Part shown: one piece after another, positions 54,618 through 62,567 of the stretch
Layout: every line of letters begins with the position of its first letter
How positions within the stretch are numbered: position 1 is the stretch's first letter
DNA from: Blastopirellula marina
GTDB taxonomy: Bacteria; Planctomycetota; Planctomycetia; Pirellulales; Pirellulaceae
Assembly: GCF_002967765.1 (NCBI RefSeq)
Contig: NZ_PUHY01000004.1
Location: forward strand, 372,001 to 436,000
Length of the DNA stretch: 64,000 nucleotides
Reading direction: 5' to 3'
The notes under the pieces: generated by a model
What the model was told of the DNA's origin: nothing
Seen by the model: only the letters and a program-made list of their open reading frames with translations
Databases searched by the model: none
Translations under genes and position numbers: made by a program

Positions 54618-55124
54618 CTACTTCCGTTTCTTGCCACGAATCTTGCGGGGTCCGACTCGGCCAATGTACCGCGTGCGGGGCTCGCTAGGTTCGGACGCAC
54701 CTGGAGGACTTTCATTCGCCATCCCGGCGGACGTACCCATGTTTTCCGCCGGTGCTACGTCCCCGCCTTCGTGGACATGTTCTTGATGAGTTGATGCGAG
54801 TAATGGGGCGACGTCGTTGTTGTTAACGAATGGTTCTTGGGATGTTGGTTTTGACGCCGTATCGGCCGTTACCGCGCATGCCCACGCGGACCTGGGCATG
54901 GCGCCCGTTCGCTTTTCTGGCTGTGGGGTTGAGGTGTTCTTTTCGCAAAGCTGCTTGAGTTCAGAGCGGTCCTTCTCATGTTTCAGAAGCACCTTAAGCA
55001 TCGACTGTACCATCCGCGAAGCCTGGAGACGGAGGTTTAGCTGGGCGGAAAGGTCGAGGGCGATTTGCTTGGGGACGTCGAGGGCGGCTTGCCAGTGCTC
55101 GGCGGTGATGGTGACGGCGTGCAT
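54618..55124 (-). CDS. Small unknown protein with basic tail
   Basis: A 168-residue predicted protein. The N-terminal third is helical (AALDVPKQIALDLSAQLNLRL, cited in part; SRMVQSMLKVLLKHEKDRSE). The rest is low-complexity Ser/Pro/Glu/Thr, and the C-terminus is strongly basic (RVGPRKIRGKKRK), which could bind nucleic acid. No domain is recognised and no ribosome-binding site is evident, so the gene itself is less certain than its neighbours. It lies 20 nt ahead of the unknown gene at 53998 on the same strand. Confidence 0.45.
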   Translation of the reverse strand: MHAVTITAEHWQAALDVPKQIALDLSAQLNLRLQASRMVQSMLKVLLKHEKDRSELKQLCEKNTSTPQPEKRTGAMPRSAWACAVTADTASKPTSQEPFVNNNDVAPLLASTHQEHVHEGGDVAPAENMGTSAGMANESPPGASEPSEPRTRYIGRVGPRKIRGKKRK

Positions 55125-55335
55125 CGGGAGTTGCTTTCTCGTGAAGACTCGTGGGACTGGTGATGCGATTAGGTGTACCAGACGCGCGCTTCAAACTTGA
55201 AGCGACCACGAGCAAGTTTTCCCGATACCTCAGCGGTAAGTGCCGACAGATAGAAGACTTCCGCTGCGAGAAAAAACTTTTCTTAAGTTTACATTCGAAG
55301 CTCTGACAGCGAGTTTTGCCGTTGTCAGGTCATTG
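55125..55335. other. Intergenic spacer
   Basis: About 210 bases. An A-rich AAAAAACTTTTCTTAAGTTT stretch (near 55271-55290) contains a weak AACTT/AAGTT inverted repeat that could be a promoter element or weak terminator for the leftward FAD oxidoreductase. Nothing else is seen. Confidence 0.3.
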
Positions 55336-56316
55336 TCAGATTGTTGCCAAGATCTTTTCAGCAGTTCCCAAACCGCTGAGGATCGCCCCTTCAACGCGAG
55401 CGCCTGAGCACCAATCGCCGCAGATGGCTAGTTGCGAGGCTTCGTCCACCAGACAAGTCTCTTCCAGAGGTGAAGTCGGGGCGCTGTAACGCCAACGATG
55501 ACTGGTCACGTAACGGATTTCGCCGAGTGGTTGTCCGATGGCCTGAGCGAACGCATCGAGCAGTTCGTTGGTAATTTCCTCCGAAGTGCGTTCAAGGTTT
55601 TCGGTCGACCAGGTGGGATCCGCATGCAGAACCCAGCATTCTTCGTCCAACGGGCGACCTGGCTTGCTGTTATTACGGCAAATCCAATGAATCGGATTTT
55701 CGTGGACGAACGCGGCATCGTAGGGGACCGGCAAGGGCTCGGCGAAGTGAATCATCGTTGCCCAGCAAGGATCAAATTTTTGCTCGGCAAGCGTGGCATG
55801 AAACGGGTTCGCTGAACCGAGGATGTTGTTGGCCTGCCCAGGAGGCGCCGTGCAGACGACCCAATCGTAGGGGCCGAACGACTGGCCGTTGTCCGTGCTG
55901 ACAAGCCAACCGTCGTCGGAATGTTCGGCCTGGGTAACAAGCATCTTGGTTCGTACGGTCAGCGATTTCGCCAGGTGCTTACCCAAGGACTTCATCCCAG
56001 GCATCGCGACAAATCGTGGTGTTGGATCACGTTCGGTCTTGATGCCAGGTCGCAGCACGACGACGGTTCCTCGCCACGGCGCGACGATGTGGTCGTCGAC
56101 CCATTCGTCCAATAGTGGTTGAACTTGCGGACTACGGACGGTGAAGTACTGCGCACCGTGGTCGAAAGTAGCCCCCGTTTCGGGGACTCGACGCGTGGCC
56201 ATGCGGCCTGAAACGCCGCGTGACTTATCGAATAAACGGACGTCGAGCTTACCAGCGAGACTGCGAGCGCATATCAAGCCGGAGATTCCCGCACCGATGA
56301 TGGCTACGCGTTTCAT
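55336..56316 (-). CDS. FAD-dependent amine-oxidase-like (renalase-type) oxidoreductase
   Basis: A 326-residue flavoprotein. The FAD/NAD dinucleotide motif is KRVAIIGAGISGLICARSL at the N-terminus, followed by the SRGVSGRMATRR motif that is diagnostic of this renalase-like group and FDHGAQYFTVRS. The C-terminal FAD-contact segment is AICGDWCSGARVEGAILSGLG. Family members oxidise reduced or isomeric nicotinamides or amines; the substrate is unknown. The ATG at 56314-56316 is preferred over the one at 56325 because the Rossmann strand then starts at the normal distance. It stands alone. Confidence 0.9.
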   Translation of the reverse strand: MKRVAIIGAGISGLICARSLAGKLDVRLFDKSRGVSGRMATRRVPETGATFDHGAQYFTVRSPQVQPLLDEWVDDHIVAPWRGTVVVLRPGIKTERDPTPRFVAMPGMKSLGKHLAKSLTVRTKMLVTQAEHSDDGWLVSTDNGQSFGPYDWVVCTAPPGQANNILGSANPFHATLAEQKFDPCWATMIHFAEPLPVPYDAAFVHENPIHWICRNNSKPGRPLDEECWVLHADPTWSTENLERTSEEITNELLDAFAQAIGQPLGEIRYVTSHRWRYSAPTSPLEETCLVDEASQLAICGDWCSGARVEGAILSGLGTAEKILATI

Positions 56317-56325
56317 ATGTGTCAC

Positions 56326-56690
56326 TTTCGAAAGTCAAAAAGATATCTGCCGAGCAAACCGTAATGTGGGCTCGGCTCTTAACATCCGTTTCCCAATGAA
56401 TCCTAGCTCAAACAAAGCGAATGCCGCTTTACCGAGGACTGTTTCGGAAGACGTTCTAAACTATTGAATAACTTATCGTGAAGAAGTGGGTAGTGGAAAG
56501 GGTCACCCTCCCCTGCCCATCGGATCGGATACCCGAAGTCAAGGAAATTCAGATCGGAATTTCACGCGCCGTGATTTAAATCTTTCGAACAATAGAATTC
56601 TTTTGGCTTCCCTTACCTAACCGTTTAGAATCCAAGCAGGACGCCCCAAGAGAGTTGACGTTACGCGGTGCTATGCAATAGGAGTTAGTC
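56326..56690. other. Intergenic region with a perfect 7-bp hairpin
   Basis: A 365-base divergent spacer. GCCGAGC (56349-56355) pairs perfectly with GCTCGGC (56370-56376) across a 14-base loop, near the start of the leftward oxidoreductase gene, so it could be an operator or a leader hairpin. The rest is gene-free; AGGAG (56680-56684) is the ribosome-binding site for the DUF4261 gene. Confidence 0.4.
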
Positions 56691-57482
56691 GTGGCAGTCT
56701 CCCTCTCGATGATCGCTTTGAACCGTGGCTCCCGCGTTACCTGGAAGCTGCTTCGAGACGATCTCGCTAACCACTGGCCGATGTTACCAACGCCAGAGGA
56801 TGTCAAAAAACAGGAGAATACGCTTTCCTTTGATATGGGCTCGATGAGTATCGCCATGGGGATGATGCCTGGCCCAATCCCTGGAGACAACTGGGCTACG
56901 CCCGAACGCCAAACCTGGATTTGGCCTGACGCAGTGGAACAACTGCAATCGCATCGGGGACATTTGATCGTCACCGCGATTGGTGAAGGATCGATGGTCG
57001 AGCAATCAAAGCTACTGACCATGGTCACGGCCTCCCTACTGCGGACGGTCGGCAAACCGGCTGGCGTGCTCTGGGGAGAGAACGGTTTGTTGAACTCGCC
57101 CGAAATGTTTTGCGACCTGGCTGAAGGGATGCTTCCGGGGGAAGTCCCCTTCCCTCTTTGGCTTTCGGTGTTTCTTGGTAAGAACTCCGACGGTACAACG
57201 GTTGGCTTTACCCAAGGGATGGGGGCGTTCGATCTGATGGACTTCGTTACCGAGAACGCAACCGATTCGCCCGATGACTTGTCGGAACGCTTTTACGGTC
57301 TGGCTGACTACCTGGTCGAAAATGGCCCGGTGATTGAAGACGGCCACACCCTCGGCGAAGATGCTGGTAAGCGAATTCAGGTTCGCTATTGCGAGTCTCC
57401 GTTTGGGCACGAACGACCAGTAATGCGACTCGACTTCGCGCCGGAAGCAGGTTGGTCGTCATACGGATCGCGTTGGAAGTGA
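56691..57482 (+). CDS. DUF4261-domain protein
   Basis: A 263-residue protein with GTG start at 56691, preceded six bases upstream by AGGAG. It matches DUF4261 proteins: MSIAMGMMPGPIPGDNWATPE, RQTWIWPDAVEQLQSHRGHLIVT (cited in part), GVLWGENGLLNSPEMF and GFTQGMGAFDLMDFV. No catalytic motif, signal peptide or membrane helix is visible, so it is a cytosolic protein of unknown function. Related genes in other bacteria are often near secretion or toxin-immunity genes, but none are present here. It converges on the Xer recombinase gene with 13 bases between them. Confidence 0.85.
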   Translation: MAVSLSMIALNRGSRVTWKLLRDDLANHWPMLPTPEDVKKQENTLSFDMGSMSIAMGMMPGPIPGDNWATPERQTWIWPDAVEQLQSHRGHLIVTAIGEGSMVEQSKLLTMVTASLLRTVGKPAGVLWGENGLLNSPEMFCDLAEGMLPGEVPFPLWLSVFLGKNSDGTTVGFTQGMGAFDLMDFVTENATDSPDDLSERFYGLADYLVENGPVIEDGHTLGEDAGKRIQVRYCESPFGHERPVMRLDFAPEAGWSSYGSRWK

Positions 57483-57495
57483 CGCCCCGTCGCCG

Positions 57496-58434
57496 CTAAC
57501 CTTTCGCCCGCGGGTGAGCTTTTTCATAGATTCCGCGGAGCGAGGCCGTGCTCAAGTGCGTGTAGATCTGGGTGGTGACTAAGCTCTTGTGTCCCAGAAG
57601 TTCCTGCACGCTCCGAATATCGGCTCCGGCGTCCAGCAAGTGGGTGGCAAAGCTGTGCCGCAAAGTGTGCGGACTGGTACGCAGGTCGAGGCCGCTCTCT
57701 TTTAGGTATTTCTCCAGCATCCGTCCAACGCTGCGCGTGGTGATGCGGTTGCCGAATTTATTGAGAAACACAGGGCGATCGGCCAATTTCTCGCTTTTGG
57801 CGCTCAGCAGTCGCACGTCCAGCCACTGGCAAAGAGCATCGAGGGCAAACGAGCCAAGCGGGGCCAGGCGTTCCTTACGACCCTTACCACGAACGCGGAC
57901 CAAGCCATCGTGCAGATCTAAATCGTTCTCGTTGATGCCGACCAGTTCGCTAACACGAAGGCCGGCGCTGTAGGTTGTTTCGAGCATCGCTCGATCGCGG
58001 ATGCCCGCCGAAGTCGAACGTGGCGGGGCATTGAGCAGACGGCCTATTTCGTCGGTCGTTAGAAAGTGCGGTAGCTTCTGACTCTTTCGCGGATTGCGAA
58101 GGGGCTTCGCCGGATTCTTGTCGACCAGTTGCTGGCGCTGAGCGAACTTGAAGAAGCTTCGCATCGACGCTAATCGCCGCGCGACGGTACTACCCGAATA
58201 ACCTGCCTCGGTAACGGCCGAGACGTAACCACGGAGATCGAGTGTGGTGATCTCGTCAGGCGAAGGTTCCAGGGCAAAGCTTTCTTCCAGGTAGCCTGCC
58301 AAGGCGTCGAGGTCTTCGCCGTAACTTTTGATGGTCAGGTCGGACGCATTACGTTCGACCTGAAGATAGCGAAGGTAGCTATCAATGACAGTCCGCAGCC
58401 CTTGGGTAGATGCACTGGTAGCTCGATCTATCAC
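57496..58434 (-). CDS. XerC/XerD-type tyrosine recombinase
   Basis: A 312-residue site-specific recombinase with GTG start at 58432-58434 and GGAG ten bases upstream. The core-binding SAM-like domain is about 10-110 (YLRYLQVERNASDLTIKSYGEDL, cited in part), and the catalytic domain has all active residues: R160 (AGLRVSEL), K184 (RGKGRK), H256 and R259 (HTLRHSF), H282 (LLGHKS) and nucleophile Y291 (TQIYTHLS). Length and motifs fit the chromosome dimer-resolution Xer proteins rather than phage integrases, and no attachment site or mobile element is nearby. It follows a small unknown gene by 18 nt. Confidence 0.93.
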   Translation of the reverse strand: MIDRATSASTQGLRTVIDSYLRYLQVERNASDLTIKSYGEDLDALAGYLEESFALEPSPDEITTLDLRGYVSAVTEAGYSGSTVARRLASMRSFFKFAQRQQLVDKNPAKPLRNPRKSQKLPHFLTTDEIGRLLNAPPRSTSAGIRDRAMLETTYSAGLRVSELVGINENDLDLHDGLVRVRGKGRKERLAPLGSFALDALCQWLDVRLLSAKSEKLADRPVFLNKFGNRITTRSVGRMLEKYLKESGLDLRTSPHTLRHSFATHLLDAGADIRSVQELLGHKSLVTTQIYTHLSTASLRGIYEKAHPRAKG

Positions 58435-58452
58435 CCTGGGGTGCTCCGGTAA

Positions 58453-58758
58453 TTAGCTGAATTCGTCGAAGTCGAGATGATCGGAATCGAGGCTTCCGAT
58501 ATCGATCGGCCCATTGGCAGGGAAAGCGAATCGCGGCTTCACTGCGGGATCGTTATGGGGAACCGCTTCTTGATCGACTACCTGAGCTCGAATCTTCTGG
58601 CTCAAGACAGCCGCGTCATACCAGGTGAAGCTAAGTTCGGGATTGCTCGCGTATCGTCCCAGCGTTCGCAAGGCTTCCGCCCTCCGTTGATCGCTGAACA
58701 AAAACACGTAGCGTTCTTCACCCTTGACCAGTGCTAGTACGTTAATCTCTTCCGTCAC
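58453..58758 (-). CDS. Small protein of unknown function upstream of xer
   Basis: A 101-residue protein. The GTG at 58756-58758 is preferred because GGGAGG (58768-58773 on this strand) lies nine bases upstream; a longer TTG start at 58785 would precede that site. The N-terminus ALVKGEERYVFLFSDQRRAEALRTLGRYASNPE (cited as KGEERYVFLFSDQRRAEAL) reads as a compact alpha/beta fold, and the tail is acidic (DSDHLDFDEFS). No domain is recognised. It lies between a lipoprotein gene and the Xer recombinase gene in a tight minus-strand run, so it is probably co-transcribed with them. Confidence 0.72.
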   Translation of the reverse strand: MTEEINVLALVKGEERYVFLFSDQRRAEALRTLGRYASNPELSFTWYDAAVLSQKIRAQVVDQEAVPHNDPAVKPRFAFPANGPIDIGSLDSDHLDFDEFS

Positions 58759-58807
58759 GTGAGGCAGCCTCCCAGACAATTCCAAAACTCATCCGTGGTA
58801 AAGAAGG

Positions 58808-59728
58808 TTATCGGCGATTGCCCCACCGAATCGCCAGTTGAGATTCGCCTGCTCCACCACGAAGAGAAAGCATTTCGCTGATATGCGAGTAGCAACAGAA
58901 ACGAATGAAATCGTCGCTACGACCGAGAAAACCCTGCCAACCGCCATTACGTGAATCATCCAGGAAAAAGAAATACTGTTCGGCACGTTCTGTGACTTCG
59001 GAATCGTTTTCGGCATAGGTCCGAATTTGCGAGATGATCGGGCCATCGTGTGGGATCATCGGTGGGTGTTCGGTCTTCGGTCCGTCAGGAATAAATCCGG
59101 TAGGATCAGGCCAGTCGGCCGGCAGTCCATCAACGGCGACTTTGCCGTTTTCCTCGGGAATTCCCAGGGGATCCAAGCCGTCGGCTTGCGAGGGCGTTTG
59201 GGTTGCGAGTTGTTCGCGAGCTAAGGCAAACTCGGCTTCCCAGACGTGTGATTCCGGAATGAACTCTTCGCCAGAGGTTCCCCATGGCAGGCCATAACCG
59301 GGTGGAATGGGATGGAACCCAGGGTTGGTGGCATACCAATTCACTGCCAGCGTCATACGCTTGGGATAATACGGCGAGAAGTCAGTGACCGAACCAACGA
59401 CGACGGCATCGGCACCTAACATTTTTCCGAGCGCTCGAATTTGTTGAACGTCAGTCAGATCGTTACCGGTTGCTTGCATGGCTCGCATGACCACACCGAC
59501 CGGTACGACTTCAAATCCACGAACCGATTGCAGTTCCCCATAATAGGCCAGCGTGACGTCGTCCATGTTGAGGGTCGGCACGTCGCTTTGGTTGTTGAAG
59601 GGGATGATCGCAACCCGCGCGAGCTGCGGAAACGGGTTGTGGAAGATCGGCTTATCGCGCACCTCGGGTATGGCGGCACAGCCGGTGGAAAGTAAGAACA
59701 AACAGGCGATGGCGAACCAGTAGCGCAC
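58808..59728 (-). CDS. Lipoprotein with GNA1162/CsgG-like fold, planctomycete type
   Basis: A 306-residue lipoprotein; the lipobox is LSTGC (C17) after a short hydrophobic signal. The next part, PQLARVAIIPFNNQSDVPTLNM and GFEVVPVGVVMRAM with IRALGKMLGADAVVVGSVTDF, is the alpha/beta pattern of the CsgG/LpoB/GNA1162 group of envelope lipoproteins. The C-terminal half is planctomycete-specific and Pro/Asp-rich. It could serve as an envelope assembly or signalling factor; the exact role is unknown. A hairpin at 59775 separates it from the bacillithiol-type deacetylase gene. Confidence 0.8.
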   Translation of the reverse strand: MRYWFAIACLFLLSTGCAAIPEVRDKPIFHNPFPQLARVAIIPFNNQSDVPTLNMDDVTLAYYGELQSVRGFEVVPVGVVMRAMQATGNDLTDVQQIRALGKMLGADAVVVGSVTDFSPYYPKRMTLAVNWYATNPGFHPIPPGYGLPWGTSGEEFIPESHVWEAEFALAREQLATQTPSQADGLDPLGIPEENGKVAVDGLPADWPDPTGFIPDGPKTEHPPMIPHDGPIISQIRTYAENDSEVTERAEQYFFFLDDSRNGGWQGFLGRSDDFIRFCCYSHISEMLSLRGGAGESQLAIRWGNRR

Positions 59729-59774
59729 GTAAAAGCCGGTCGTTGCATTTCAGGTAGCCCCCCTGATTTGCTCG

Positions 59775-59804
59775 ATGCGCGATCGCGAATCATTCGCGGC
59801 GCAT
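59775..59804. terminator. Extended inverted repeat between deacetylase and lipoprotein genes
   Basis: ATGCGC (59775-59780) and CGCGAA (59784-59789) pair with TTCGCG (59793-59798) and GCGCAT (59799-59804), giving 12 base pairs with a 3-base bulge and 3-base loop. No T-run follows, so it is a candidate factor-dependent terminator or REP-like element. Confidence 0.45.
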
Positions 59805-59915
59805 TTCGTCCGTTACCGGTGTCATCGACGATGGCGAAGTGTGCGCTTGATCAGAATTGCAGCGATTCTTTCAATTAGGCAAACTTTGTCGCCGCTAGCT
59901 GCTGGCATCGCAGGA

Positions 59916-60620
59916 TCAGACCAGCGAACCCATGCTGGCCAGGCCAATGGGTTCCCGCGAGGTAAACGGCTCGCCGTAGCGCGTTCCGATTGTCTTCCCC
60001 CAGTACGAGGCTTCGTCATGTAGCTTATCGAGGAAGGTGGGATACTCTTGCGGACGTCCTTCGATGAACTGGCTGTAATAGCAGCGAATCGACTCGAACT
60101 TCTGTTCCCAGTATTCGCTGATGTCGAGCACAAACGCTGGCTGCGGAGTCATCTTCAAATGAACACAGTAGTAGTTGTAGATCCGCTGCGGATGGAACGG
60201 CTCGCCTGGCATGTCGGTCTTGCTGAGCTTTGCCCAGAACCGTGCGGCATCGACGAGTTGCGTTGCGGCCAGGTGATCGGGATGAGCATCTTCCCAGTAG
60301 GGAGCAAATAGCCATTTAGGACGCAGCAGTCGAATCGCCGACGCCAGATTCTCGCGGGCTGCTAGCGTGGGCTCGAGGCTGCGATTGGGGAGCCCAAGGT
60401 TATCTCGCCAGTCGACTCCGAGAATCTCGGTCGCGGCGGCGGTTTCCGCGGCGCGTTTTTCCAGAGAGCCGAACGGTGTTGGTTCGCCGGAGGTGAGATC
60501 CAAGATGCCGACCTTTTTCCCCTCGGCCTTCAATTTAAGGATCGCCCCCCCCATGCCCAGTTCGGCGTCGTCGGGATGGGGAGCAATAACTAAAACGTCG
60601 AGCGGGGTCGGTGTTTTCAT
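59916..60620 (-). CDS. bshB1: BshB1-like N-acetylglucosaminyl-malate deacetylase (PIG-L family)
   Basis: A 234-residue zinc deacetylase. The PIG-L zinc motif is PHPDDAELGMGG near residue 14, with the third ligand in DAHPDHLAA. KKVGILDLTSGEPTPFGS and NLGLPNRSLEPT match the BshB1 subfamily of bacillithiol synthesis, and the C-terminal YWGKTIGTRYGEPF is also typical. BshB1 removes acetate from GlcNAc-malate in the second step of bacillithiol synthesis; bshA and bshC are not in this window, so the pathway is inferred. A general PIG-L de-N-acetylase is the alternative. It is divergent from a small lipoprotein gene. Confidence 0.88.
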   Translation of the reverse strand: MKTPTPLDVLVIAPHPDDAELGMGGAILKLKAEGKKVGILDLTSGEPTPFGSLEKRAAETAAATEILGVDWRDNLGLPNRSLEPTLAARENLASAIRLLRPKWLFAPYWEDAHPDHLAATQLVDAARFWAKLSKTDMPGEPFHPQRIYNYYCVHLKMTPQPAFVLDISEYWEQKFESIRCYYSQFIEGRPQEYPTFLDKLHDEASYWGKTIGTRYGEPFTSREPIGLASMGSLV

Positions 60621-60700
60621 TTGATCTGGTGAGGATTGGGAATATCAGCTAAGTAAGTCGCCACGTTTACCAAGTTTTCAGGTCCGAGGCGATTGGTCCG

Positions 60701-60967
60701 ATGCCGCTACGTACTTTGGTTGTGCTGCTCATTCTTGCTTGCTTTACGCCCGGTTGCCGCACGTGGGGCTGGGGATGGAAGTCCGCTCCTCCGGTTCAAG
60801 AAGAACCATTGGTCGACGATTTCACGCATTCCGAACCGAAGTCGGACGATGAAGACGAAGCGGAACCATCAAGCGCATTCGCCAAGAAAAACGGTCGAGC
60901 AGACGATCCTGGGACGGGCCTTTCTGATCGTTCTCGCGAAATTGAGCGTAGCCTCGGATATCGCTAA
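60701..60967 (+). CDS. Small lipoprotein
   Basis: An 88-residue predicted lipoprotein. The ATG at 60701 opens a short hydrophobic signal (TLVVLLILACFTPGC) with lipobox TPGC (C19). The mature part is short, acidic in the middle (SDDEDEAEPSS) and unstructured-looking, ending in REIERSLGYR. A second overlapping frame from 60693 lacks any of these features. No known family is recognised. It faces the M32 carboxypeptidase gene, ending 21 bases before that gene's stop. Confidence 0.65.
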   Translation: MPLRTLVVLLILACFTPGCRTWGWGWKSAPPVQEEPLVDDFTHSEPKSDDEDEAEPSSAFAKKNGRADDPGTGLSDRSREIERSLGYR

Positions 60968-60988
60968 GACGTTGTCTTCAGGTCGAAC

Positions 60989-62509
60989 TTAATGTTCGAT
61001 GCCATAAAGCGGGCCAAGTTTCGCGCGAAGGTAGCGAATGAGCGGAGCCGAATCGATCGGATCGCCGCAAACACGCTCGACCAGCTTATCGCCGGGATAA
61101 CATTGACCAGCTTGATGGACGTTTTCTCGGAGCCATCCCAACAATGGAGCGAACTCGCCGGCAGCGAACATGCCTTCCAAGTCACCTAGATCTTCGTGAG
61201 CTTGTTCCATCAATTGGGCGGAGTAAATGTTACCGAGGCTGTAAGTCGGGAAGTAACCCATCAGCCCAGCGCTCCAGTGAACATCCTGCAGACAGCCATC
61301 GGCGTCGTTGGGTGGCGTGATGCCTAACTGTTGGGTGTATTTCTCGTTCCAAGCCCCTGGCAAGTCTTTCACTTGCAGATCGCCCGAAAGCAGGGCCTGT
61401 TCCAGCTCGAAGCGGATAATAATGTGAAGGTTGTAGGTCGCTTCGTCCGCTTCGACACGAATCAGCGACGGTGTGACCTCGTTGATTGCGAAGTGGAAGT
61501 CGCTCATCGGGACATCGCCGAGTGCTGCCGGGAAGGCTTTCTTCACTTCGGGATAAAAATGGCTCCAGAAGGCGTAGCTCCGACCAACGATGTTCTCCCA
61601 CAATCGCGATTGCGACTCGTGCACACCTAAGGAGGCCGCGGCACCTGGCGGCAGGCCGAACCATTCTTCGGGCAAACCTTGTTCGTAAATACCGTGCCCT
61701 GCCTCGTGTAAGATCGAGAAGAACGCCGACGGGAAGAAGTCTTCGTCGTAGCGGGTTGTGATGCGGCAATCGTGCGGTCCGGAGGTCGAACAGAACGGAT
61801 GGTGCGTCACATCGAGCCGACCGGAAGTGAAGTCAAAGCCAATCTTTGCGGCAGCGACTTTGCCGAACTGCTCTTGGGCCGCGATCGGGAAGTTTCGCTT
61901 GAGGATTTCAAGGTTTGGTTGACGGCCGCTGTCCTTGATTTCAGCAACCAATGGAACGAGTTGTGACTTCAGCGTTTCCAAAACTTGACGAACTTGAGCA
62001 GTCTTCGCTTCTGGTTCGTAGAAATCGAGCAACGCGTCGTACTGCTCTCCCTCGTAACCGATCGCCTCGGCCATCTCGCGGCTGAGGCTGATCAGCTTGT
62101 CCAAGATTGGCTCGAAGGTTCCAAAGTTGTTGTCGGCTCGTGCTTTGACCCACGTTTGTTGGCCGATGATTCGCGAATGGCTGAATTCCTCGATCAAGCG
62201 TTTGGGAAGCTTGACCTGCTTCAAGTAGTCGCTGCGAATCCGGCGGATTGTTGCTTCGGTAAAGCTATTCGGCTCTTCCGTGAGCGGTGAGTCAGTCAGT
62301 TCTTCTAACCAAGCGCCGAGTTGAGGATCGGTGTTACGATCGTGAATGATACCCGCCAAGAGGGTCACCTGATCGGCTCGATAGGCACCGCCACGTTCCG
62401 GCAGCATGACTCGCTCGTCCCAGCCTAAGAGGGCATTGATGTTTTCGAGCTTGGCCGTCTCGCGAACGTGGTCGCACAACTGGTCGAAGATTTGTTGATG
62501 ATCCGCCAT
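60989..62509 (-). CDS. M32-family metallocarboxypeptidase
   Basis: A 506-residue carboxypeptidase Taq/Pfu-type enzyme; the ATG at 62507-62509 gives the usual family length and N-terminus (FDQLCDHVRETAKLENINALLGWDE, cited in part as KLENINALLGWDERVMLP). The zinc motif is ILHEAGHGIYEQ (HEAGH, with the third ligand in GVHESQSRLWEN). DVRITTRYDEDF-like DCRITTRYDEDF is the signature before it. It should remove C-terminal amino acids from peptides in the cytosol. It starts 58 nt after the end of pheT and may be read from the same transcript. Confidence 0.94.
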   Translation of the reverse strand: MADHQQIFDQLCDHVRETAKLENINALLGWDERVMLPERGGAYRADQVTLLAGIIHDRNTDPQLGAWLEELTDSPLTEEPNSFTEATIRRIRSDYLKQVKLPKRLIEEFSHSRIIGQQTWVKARADNNFGTFEPILDKLISLSREMAEAIGYEGEQYDALLDFYEPEAKTAQVRQVLETLKSQLVPLVAEIKDSGRQPNLEILKRNFPIAAQEQFGKVAAAKIGFDFTSGRLDVTHHPFCSTSGPHDCRITTRYDEDFFPSAFFSILHEAGHGIYEQGLPEEWFGLPPGAAASLGVHESQSRLWENIVGRSYAFWSHFYPEVKKAFPAALGDVPMSDFHFAINEVTPSLIRVEADEATYNLHIIIRFELEQALLSGDLQVKDLPGAWNEKYTQQLGITPPNDADGCLQDVHWSAGLMGYFPTYSLGNIYSAQLMEQAHEDLGDLEGMFAAGEFAPLLGWLRENVHQAGQCYPGDKLVERVCGDPIDSAPLIRYLRAKLGPLYGIEH

Positions 62510-62567
62510 GTTTGTCGCCTGTTCGTAATCGTGGGTCGTAAGGGTTGTTGGTTGGCTCAGCAGGACG

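Noticed and set aside
56576-57055. A 159-codon minus-strand frame.
   Set aside because: Antisense of the DUF4261 gene, which has a ribosome-binding site and matches a family.
57496-58434. Xer recombinase considered as an integrase of a mobile island.
   Set aside because: No tRNA, direct repeats, composition shift or phage genes nearby; size and motifs fit housekeeping XerC/D.
60965-60977. AAGAC-GTT-GTCTT hairpin between convergent genes.
   Set aside because: Only five base pairs and no T-run; too weak to call a terminator.
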